Shown here in pieces: positions 1-5,640 of a stretch of DNA of 7,308 nt. Below the pieces are notes generated by a model, which worked only from the letters and a program-made list of their open reading frames with translations, was not told the DNA's origin and ran no database searches. The stretch spans positions 1 through 7,308 of the forward strand of contig JACMNZ010000008.1 in assembly GCA_014378285.1 (NCBI GenBank). The letters run 5' to 3'. Within the stretch, counting starts at the first letter, position 1. Every line of letters begins with the position of its first letter. Source of the stretch: Pseudopedobacter sp. (GTDB lineage Bacteria > Bacteroidota > Bacteroidia > Sphingobacteriales > Sphingobacteriaceae). A program made the position numbers and the translations under genes.

Positions 1-2
1 AC

Positions 3-905
3 GATATTTTATTAGCAAGAAATAATACAAGTTTTGCAACTTATGGGGAAAGTTTGCCAAGAGTAAATTTTGGCGAAAATTATAACAGCGGATATGAAGT
101 TGAAGTAACCCATCAAAATCAAATTGGGGGCTTCTATTACAATGTTAATGCTCAAATAAGCCATAACAAAAACAAAATAAATATTGCAGATGATCCCGGA
201 CAGCAACCCGCATACTTAAATGCAGTAGGACAAAGTATAGGGCAAATTAGGGGATATAAAGTTTTAGGATTTTATGCAGACGCAGCAGACATTGCAGCAA
301 ATCCCGCTAATAAACTCACCTCAAACTCATCTATCCCCGGAGACTTTAAATATCAGGATATTAACGGTGATGGAGTAATTACCAATTTAGATCAGGTACC
401 AATTGGCTTTTCTAATATACCAGAATACGTTGGAGGATTAAATCTTTCATTAGGTTATAAAGGGGTTAGTTTTAGCATTCTTTTTCAAGGAGTAGAAAAT
501 GTAAGTTCTGATCTTATTTTTTACAGTAGCGGCACCAATCAATACTATGATCAGATGCTGGGTAGATGGACGCCAACTAATCAAAATGCAACTTGGCCAG
601 CAATGAGGCCTGGAAATCAGTCCGGAGGAAATCCTAATGAAACCAATAATGATTTTCTTCTTCAGGATGCTTCATATATAAAATTAAGAAACTTAGAGTT
701 AAGGTATGCTTTACCTAAAAGTTGGTTGAATAGAATAAAAATTCAAGGATTAAGCCTTTACGCTAACGGACAAAATTTAAAGACTTGGACAAAATTTTAT
801 GGTTTAGATCCAGAAAATTATACCAATCAAGCCTTATTTGATAATAAGAGGACTACTTATCCTTCTACTAGAGTGATAAATTTTGGTTTAAGTGCACAAT
901 TTTAG
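3..905 (+). CDS. SusC-like TonB-dependent outer-membrane receptor, C-terminal part (5' end outside window)
   Basis: This is the last 300 codons of a SusC/RagA-family receptor, a TonB-powered outer-membrane barrel that imports an oligomeric nutrient with a SusD lid. The frame is open to the left edge (first codon at 3), so the true start lies upstream and roughly 700 residues (signal peptide, N-terminal domain, plug, most of the barrel) are missing; the TTG at 54 is internal. Family marks seen are the strand passage LPRVNFGENYNSGYEVE, an EF-hand-like loop DINGDGVITNLD (357-392), RWTP (564-575) followed by DASYIKLRNLELRYALP, and a barrel end NFGLSAQF closing on the terminal Phe expected for Bam-dependent insertion. 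No cysteine is present in the visible part. The SusD gene starting 20 bases downstream is the presumed partner. It is clearly diverged from the complete SusC further on, so it is a paralogue and not a recent copy. The family call is firm; the substrate is unknown. Confidence 0.95.
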   Translation, partial: DILLARNNTSFATYGESLPRVNFGENYNSGYEVEVTHQNQIGGFYYNVNAQISHNKNKINIADDPGQQPAYLNAVGQSIGQIRGYKVLGFYADAADIAANPANKLTSNSSIPGDFKYQDINGDGVITNLDQVPIGFSNIPEYVGGLNLSLGYKGVSFSILFQGVENVSSDLIFYSSGTNQYYDQMLGRWTPTNQNATWPAMRPGNQSGGNPNETNNDFLLQDASYIKLRNLELRYALPKSWLNRIKIQGLSLYANGQNLKTWTKFYGLDPENYTNQALFDNKRTTYPSTRVINFGLSAQF

Positions 906-925
906 TTTTATTTTAATTTGATATT
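906..925 (+). other. 20-base susC-susD gap, no Shine-Dalgarno
   Basis: The gap between the first SusC stop and the SusD start is almost pure A/T and has no GGAGG-like sequence, as is usual in Bacteroidota, where initiation depends on AT-rich, unstructured leaders. Its shortness supports co-transcription and probably co-ordinated translation of the pair. No terminator hairpin is present. Confidence 0.7.
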
Positions 926-2560
926 ATGAAATTTCAAAAATATATACTGGTTTTATTCACTATTGTAGTATTTACTTCTTGTAAAAAAGATTTTTTACAG
1001 AGAGATCCTGGTGTGCCTATCGATTTTGATAAACTTTTTTCAGATCCAGTATTAGCAGCTGGTTTTGGAGATAATACCTATAGCTTTTTAATAAATGATT
1101 ATGCAAGGTTTGTAGCAGATCATCAAGGTACAACTGGAGAATTTGCTGATGAAGCTATTTCAAATACAGGTTTGCTACCAGTAAGTTTAGTTAATAGTGG
1201 TCAATTTCTAAATCCTAATGCTTTTGATGTAGCTACCACCTACCCAAACATGTATAGAGGCATACGTAACGCAAATATTATGTTAGCAAATACCGATAGG
1301 GTTCCATGGAATGCTAACTATAATCCTAAATTCATAAAAGGTGAGCAAATATTTCTAAGAGCATTCTTTTATTTTGAACTGATGAAGCGGTACGGAGGCG
1401 TTGTTCTTTTAGACAAAGCGCAAACAGTAGATGAATCTGGGATAGATTTACCGAGAGCTTCATATGAAGAAACTCTCGCCTTTATTATTAAAGATTTAGA
1501 CCAAGCTATTTCATTATTACCTGCAGAATGGGTAATTACTGGTAAGGATAACGGAAGAGCAACTTCTGGGGCAGCAATGGCTTTAAAGGCAAGAGCTTTA
1601 TTACATGCCGCAAGTCCATTAAATAATTCTACTGGCGATGCTGCTAAATGGAAAAAAGCAGCTGATGCTTCTAAAGCAATTATAGATTTAAATAAATATG
1701 CATTGGAAGCGAATTATTCAAATGTGCTTATTCAGCCTGATTCTAAAGAGTATATCATGATTAGTATTAAAGCTCCCAGAGATTGGGTAGGTTATATTAA
1801 TGATTTTATTGCACCGCCAAGTATGGCAGGTGCGCAAAGTCTAATTTCACCAACACAAAATCATGTTGATTTATATGAAATGAGTAATGGAAAATTAATT
1901 ACTGATGTAACATCTGGTTATAATCCTCAACAACCTTACTTAAATAGAGATCCAAGGTTTTATAATAACCTCATCTATAATGATCAAACATGGATTGGGA
2001 GAAAGGTAGAAACTTATACTGGAGGTAGAGATAATTCTGCTACCACAAACATTTATACAAGAACCGGATATTATTTAAAAAGACTTTGGCCTGAGCAAAT
2101 TAGGAGAACTGGCGATAAGGGATTACTTAATTATATATACCTGAGATATGCAGAAGTTTTGTTGAATTATGCCGAAGCATTAAATGAAGCAGAAGGGCCA
2201 ACATCTGCAGTTTATACTGCTGTAAATGCGGTAAGAACAAGAGCAGGAATGCCTGTTTTGCCCGCTAGCTTAACTAAAGATTTAATGAGGGCTAGAATTA
2301 GGAATGAAAGAGCTGTAGAATTTGCATTTGAAGATATGAGGTGGTGGGATGTGCTAAGATGGAACGATGGAATCAACATTGTAACCCAGCCAATGAAGGG
2401 GATGAGAATTACTAAAACCGGTACTACATTTTCTTATGCGGTATATAATCTTGCAACCAACTATCAGAAATCATTTCTGGACTACATGCATTTATATCCA
2501 ATCCCCCAAAGTGAAATATTTAAGAGCTCTGGAGCTTTAAAGCAAAATCCAGGCTGGTAA
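926..2560 (+). CDS. SusD/RagB-family surface lipoprotein (nutrient-binding lid), first copy
   Basis: This is a complete 544-residue SusD-like protein, a usual family length. The N-terminus is a lipoprotein signal: Lys at 2 and 5, a hydrophobic core 6-16, then FTSC with the lipidated Cys at 19. Lys-Lys-Asp follow the Cys, which fits export to the cell surface. The SusD-like N-terminal TPR region (about 20-235) carries GEQIFLRAFFYFELMKRYGG (139-158) and the helix ALKARALLHAASPLNN (219-234). The C-terminal SusD/RagB region contains EMSNGKLITD (318-327), NRDPRF (340-345), YLRYAEVLLNYAEALNEA (405-422), RNERAVEFAFEDMRWWDVLRWN (459-480, key residues R459, E461, R462, E465, R472, D475, R478, W479) and the end LYPIPQSEI...QNPGW. 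Cys19 is the only cysteine. The likely role is to bind oligosaccharide and close over the SusC barrel encoded 20 bases upstream. The ATG at 926 is chosen because it gives a proper signal peptide. The substrate cannot be read from sequence. Confidence 0.97.
   Translation: MKFQKYILVLFTIVVFTSCKKDFLQRDPGVPIDFDKLFSDPVLAAGFGDNTYSFLINDYARFVADHQGTTGEFADEAISNTGLLPVSLVNSGQFLNPNAFDVATTYPNMYRGIRNANIMLANTDRVPWNANYNPKFIKGEQIFLRAFFYFELMKRYGGVVLLDKAQTVDESGIDLPRASYEETLAFIIKDLDQAISLLPAEWVITGKDNGRATSGAAMALKARALLHAASPLNNSTGDAAKWKKAADASKAIIDLNKYALEANYSNVLIQPDSKEYIMISIKAPRDWVGYINDFIAPPSMAGAQSLISPTQNHVDLYEMSNGKLITDVTSGYNPQQPYLNRDPRFYNNLIYNDQTWIGRKVETYTGGRDNSATTNIYTRTGYYLKRLWPEQIRRTGDKGLLNYIYLRYAEVLLNYAEALNEAEGPTSAVYTAVNAVRTRAGMPVLPASLTKDLMRARIRNERAVEFAFEDMRWWDVLRWNDGINIVTQPMKGMRITKTGTTFSYAVYNLATNYQKSFLDYMHLYPIPQSEIFKSSGALKQNPGW
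980..997 (+). repeat. 18-base identity shared with second susD (copy 1, lipobox junction)
   Basis: TGTAAAAAAGATTTTTTA occurs here and again at 5701-5718. In both genes it encodes the lipidated Cys followed by Lys-Lys-Asp-Phe-Leu. The flanking bases differ between the copies. It also reads as an imperfect palindrome (A run, GA, T run). The simplest explanation is a conserved export signal written with the AT-rich codons this genome prefers, not a separate DNA element. Confidence 0.6.
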
Positions 2561-2596
2561 ATCTGTACAATTAAGTTTAAACTCAAATAAACATAA
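2561..2596 (+). other. 36-base gap between the two susCD pairs
   Basis: This is the longest gap in the window and separates pair 1 from pair 2. It is AT-rich, with a 10-base palindrome AGTTTAAACT at 2574-2583, but has no stem plus U-tract terminator. I see no convincing Bacteroidota promoter (TAnnTTTG with an upstream TTTG) in it. The ATG at 2597 is preceded by an A-rich leader with no Shine-Dalgarno sequence. Read-through from pair 1 into pair 2 is therefore likely. Confidence 0.6.
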
Positions 2597-5500
2597 ATGA
2601 AAAGTCTATATATTAAATGTCTTTGGTTAATAACTTTAATTTTTTGTGTCACCACCAACAAAGGTTTTGCGCAAAAAGAAGTTTTAAGATTATTTACAGG
2701 AAAAGTGATGGCTAATAATAAGCCTTTAGCTGGTGTACAAATAGAAGTTCAAGAAAGAAATAGAAAAACATCTACCAAAGCTGATGGAAGCTTTTCTATT
2801 CTGGCAGAGCCTAATGATATTCTTTTTTTCTATAAAAATGACTTTATCACCTTACAAAGGAAAGCTGGAGATAGTCAGGGGTTAAATATTTCACTATTTC
2901 CCTCAAAAATAGGAGGAGGAGAAGAGGATGAAGTTATTATTCCGTTTGGAGTAAGAAAAAATAGAGAACTTACTTATGCAATAGGCACATTAAAAACAAA
3001 AGATTTACCACAATTACCTTTAGGGTCGCTCACTCCAATTCTTGGTGGTCGCTTAGCCGGTTTGTACATTCAGCAAACAAATAACGGTCCTGGTAATGAT
3101 AATGGCACTTTACAAATTAGAGGGCGTTCAACCTATAATAGCGGGAATAGTCCTAGGGTTTTGGTTGACGGTATTTTTAGAGATTACTCTGATCTTGACA
3201 TTAATGAAATAGAAAGTTTTACAGTTTTAAAAGATGCCGCCGCTTTAACTTGGTACGGATTAAATGCCGCAAATGGCATTTTAATGATTACTACTAAAAA
3301 AGGCAGCAACAAAAAAACTTCCATAAATTTCGACAGTCAGTCGGGCTTTCAGCAATCTACAAACAATGCACAACCTTTAAACTCTTTTCAATTTGCCAAT
3401 TTATACAATGAAGCATTAAGTAATGGCGGACGCCCACCAATTTATGATCAGGCAGCTTTAACAGCTTATCAAAATAATTCAGATTTATTCAATTTTCCGA
3501 ACAATAATTATAGAGGTGATTTTTTAAGAGAAAGCGCACCAATATCCAGAAATGTAATTTCTGCTACCGGAGGCTCCAATAGTTTCAGATATTTCACTTT
3601 ACTGGGTTACTACAATCAAAAAGGAAACTTTAAATCAACAAAAACAGATGATTTTGACTCTCAGCTAAAATTTCAACGAGTAAATTTTAGAGTAAACTTA
3701 GATTATGATTTGAATTCAAACCTAACAGTAGGTTTAGATGCAGCTGGCCGAACAGGTAACTTAAGAGAGCCGTTAGACGGGGCTTCGGGTTTATTAAGTG
3801 ACTTATATAACCTACCTCCAAATGCATTTCCTATTTTAAATCAAGATGGCTCTTTTGGCGGAACTTCTGTTTACCAAAACAATCCACTTGGGAGGTTACA
3901 AGGCAGAGGTTACCTTAGAAATTTAACAAGGGCATTAACCGTAAATGGAAAGGTAAAATATAAAATGAATTTCCTAACTCAAGGCTTATCAGCTAATTTT
4001 TTGGTTTCTTATGATACCCAAGGAAGCTATCAATCAGGTTTAACAAAGAATTATGAAGTTACAGATTTTACTATTAATCCTCCAATAACATACAGGAGTT
4101 CTACACCTTTAAATTATTTAAGCAGCAGCTTTAGTTCCAATAACCGTAGAAACGAAATATGGGCGGGGTTTGATTATGAACGCTTGTTTAAGGGAGATCA
4201 TAAAATAAATTCTTCTTTACGTTTTATGCGTTCTGTAGATAATGCAGTAGAGCGTCTTGATTTTAGAGGGCAGCAAATCTCTGCCAGAATAGATTATGGA
4301 TTTAAAGATAGATATTTCTTTGGCTTGGTAAGTAGTTACTCAGGATCAGAAAACTTTGCTCCTGATAGAAGATATGGTTTTTTCCCGGCCGTATCTGCTG
4401 GTTGGATTGCATCAGAAGAATCCTTTTTAAAAGATAATAGTATTATAGATTATTTAAAGATTAGAGCATCTTATGGAATTATGGGTAACGGAGATATTGG
4501 AGGAGCAAGATTACCATTTAGATCATTATATAGAGCGCCAGCAGGTTTTGGTTATGCCTTCGGAACTGGCTTTGCGGCTACCGTAAGTGCTGATCAAATA
4601 AGCCCGGCGGGTAACCCATTTATTACCTGGGAAAAATTAAATAGGTTTAATTTAGGTACAGATGTTCAATTATTAAATAGGGCTTTAACACTGAGTGTTG
4701 ATTATTTTAATGATAAACGAACCGATATTCTTACTACGCCACGTGTGCCAAGCATTTTAGGTATTACACTTACCGGCGTAAATGAAGGCAAAGTTAATAG
4801 TAAGGGAATAGAAGGATCTTTTAATTATGAAAAACAGTTTAACGAATTTGACTTTTCATTAAACGGAAATTATACTTATGCTAAAAACGAAGTTATTTCT
4901 ATAAATGAAGACCCTGGAATATTGTCTTATCAATCTTCAATTGGTTTAAATACAGGCAACGTTTCTTTAATAAATACTAAACGTTTTTATGTCTCTGATG
5001 GATTATTTCAAAATCAGGCTCAGGTTGATAGTAGCCCAACTCAGGGCCCAGCTGGGGTAATTAAACCTGGCGATAACAAATATAAAGACATAAACAATGA
5101 TGGAGTAATTAATAGTTTAGATGCCATAAATACTAATTATACTGAAATTCCTAAATCTTATTATGGTTTTGGTTTTAATTTTAAATACAAATTTCTACAA
5201 CTAAATACTCAGTTTCAGGGTACAACAGGAAGCACCATCCAAATTAAAACAATTGTAAATTCTGGTCCATTAGGTTTTAATGAGTTTAGTTTAGACCGTT
5301 GGACACCCGAGACTGCCGCAAACGCTAAATTTCCAAGATTGGCTGTTGCCGATAGAACAAACAACAACTTAGATTCAGATTTTTGGCTTCGTTCTGGTAA
5401 TTTTCTTAAACTAAGAACAGTAGAACTTAGTTTCTCATTATCAGAAAAACTAACAAATAAACTTAATATCCAAAAAGCAAGGATTTACTTAACAGGATAT

Positions 5501-5620
5501 AATTTAATGTCATTTACTAAATTAGATATTGATGTTGATCCGGAGATGCCATACGCAGGCTATGGTTCTTCTTATCCTAATTTAAAGACCTATTCCTTAG
5601 GTTTAAACGTTCAATTCTAA
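2597..5620 (+). CDS. SusC/RagA-family TonB-dependent outer-membrane receptor, complete
   Basis: This is a complete 1007-residue SusC-like importer, a normal family length. Residues 1-25 form a signal peptide, with cleavage likely after FA at 25. Residues about 33-100 look like a CarboxypepD_reg-like beta-sandwich (PLAGVQIEV, then KADGSFSI at 61-68). A GGGEED linker (106-111) leads to EVIIPFGVRKNRELTY at 112-127, where the family usually has a VVGYG-type segment. The plug follows, with LGGRLAGLYIQQ (149-160), IRGRST (174-179), VLVDG (188-192) and VLKDAAALTWYGLNAANG (210-227) ending in ITTKKG. The barrel includes RRYGFFPAVSAGW (591-603), an EF-hand-like loop DINNDGVINSLD (831-842), RWTPE (901-905) and a terminal Phe. 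The mature protein has no cysteine. There is no STN domain between signal peptide and beta-sandwich, so direct signalling to a FecR-type anti-sigma factor is unlikely. The SusD gene 20 bases downstream is the presumed partner. Function at family level is firm; the substrate is unknown. Confidence 0.97.
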   Translation: MKSLYIKCLWLITLIFCVTTNKGFAQKEVLRLFTGKVMANNKPLAGVQIEVQERNRKTSTKADGSFSILAEPNDILFFYKNDFITLQRKAGDSQGLNISLFPSKIGGGEEDEVIIPFGVRKNRELTYAIGTLKTKDLPQLPLGSLTPILGGRLAGLYIQQTNNGPGNDNGTLQIRGRSTYNSGNSPRVLVDGIFRDYSDLDINEIESFTVLKDAAALTWYGLNAANGILMITTKKGSNKKTSINFDSQSGFQQSTNNAQPLNSFQFANLYNEALSNGGRPPIYDQAALTAYQNNSDLFNFPNNNYRGDFLRESAPISRNVISATGGSNSFRYFTLLGYYNQKGNFKSTKTDDFDSQLKFQRVNFRVNLDYDLNSNLTVGLDAAGRTGNLREPLDGASGLLSDLYNLPPNAFPILNQDGSFGGTSVYQNNPLGRLQGRGYLRNLTRALTVNGKVKYKMNFLTQGLSANFLVSYDTQGSYQSGLTKNYEVTDFTINPPITYRSSTPLNYLSSSFSSNNRRNEIWAGFDYERLFKGDHKINSSLRFMRSVDNAVERLDFRGQQISARIDYGFKDRYFFGLVSSYSGSENFAPDRRYGFFPAVSAGWIASEESFLKDNSIIDYLKIRASYGIMGNGDIGGARLPFRSLYRAPAGFGYAFGTGFAATVSADQISPAGNPFITWEKLNRFNLGTDVQLLNRALTLSVDYFNDKRTDILTTPRVPSILGITLTGVNEGKVNSKGIEGSFNYEKQFNEFDFSLNGNYTYAKNEVISINEDPGILSYQSSIGLNTGNVSLINTKRFYVSDGLFQNQAQVDSSPTQGPAGVIKPGDNKYKDINNDGVINSLDAINTNYTEIPKSYYGFGFNFKYKFLQLNTQFQGTTGSTIQIKTIVNSGPLGFNEFSLDRWTPETAANAKFPRLAVADRTNNNLDSDFWLRSGNFLKLRTVELSFSLSEKLTNKLNIQKARIYLTGYNLMSFTKLDIDVDPEMPYAGYGSSYPNLKTYSLGLNVQF

Positions 5621-5640
5621 GCTTTACTTAATTAAACAAG
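5621..5640 (+). other. 20-base susC-susD gap, no Shine-Dalgarno
   Basis: This gap has exactly the same length as the one inside the first pair but an unrelated sequence. It is A/T-rich, with no Shine-Dalgarno sequence, no terminator and no recognisable promoter, so the downstream SusD is presumably translated from the same transcript as its SusC. Confidence 0.65.

Noticed and set aside
54..56. TTG as a possible start of the first SusC
   Set aside because: The frame is open upstream to the window edge, and residues before this codon fit the SusC barrel pattern, so the codon is an internal Leu.
12..206. 64-codon open frame on the minus strand
   Set aside because: It lies wholly opposite the well-supported first SusC frame, its product has no recognisable features beyond hydrophobicity, and it has no promoter or neighbours on that strand.
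910..920. TA-A-TTTG resembling the Bacteroidota -7 promoter box TAnnTTTG
   Set aside because: Only one base separates TA from TTTG instead of two, there is no matching upstream TTTG at the right distance, and the transcript would start at the ATG itself.
981..998. GTAAAAAA-GA-TTTTTTAC inverted repeat as a hairpin or protein-binding site
   Set aside because: The two-base centre is too small for a stable RNA hairpin, the symmetry is weaker in the second copy, and the coding need for Cys-Lys-Lys-Asp-Phe-Leu explains the sequence.
2574..2583. Palindrome AGTTTAAACT between the pairs, as an operator or terminator
   Set aside because: It is a short AT-rich palindrome of a kind expected by chance, with no loop, no U-tract and no second copy elsewhere in the window.
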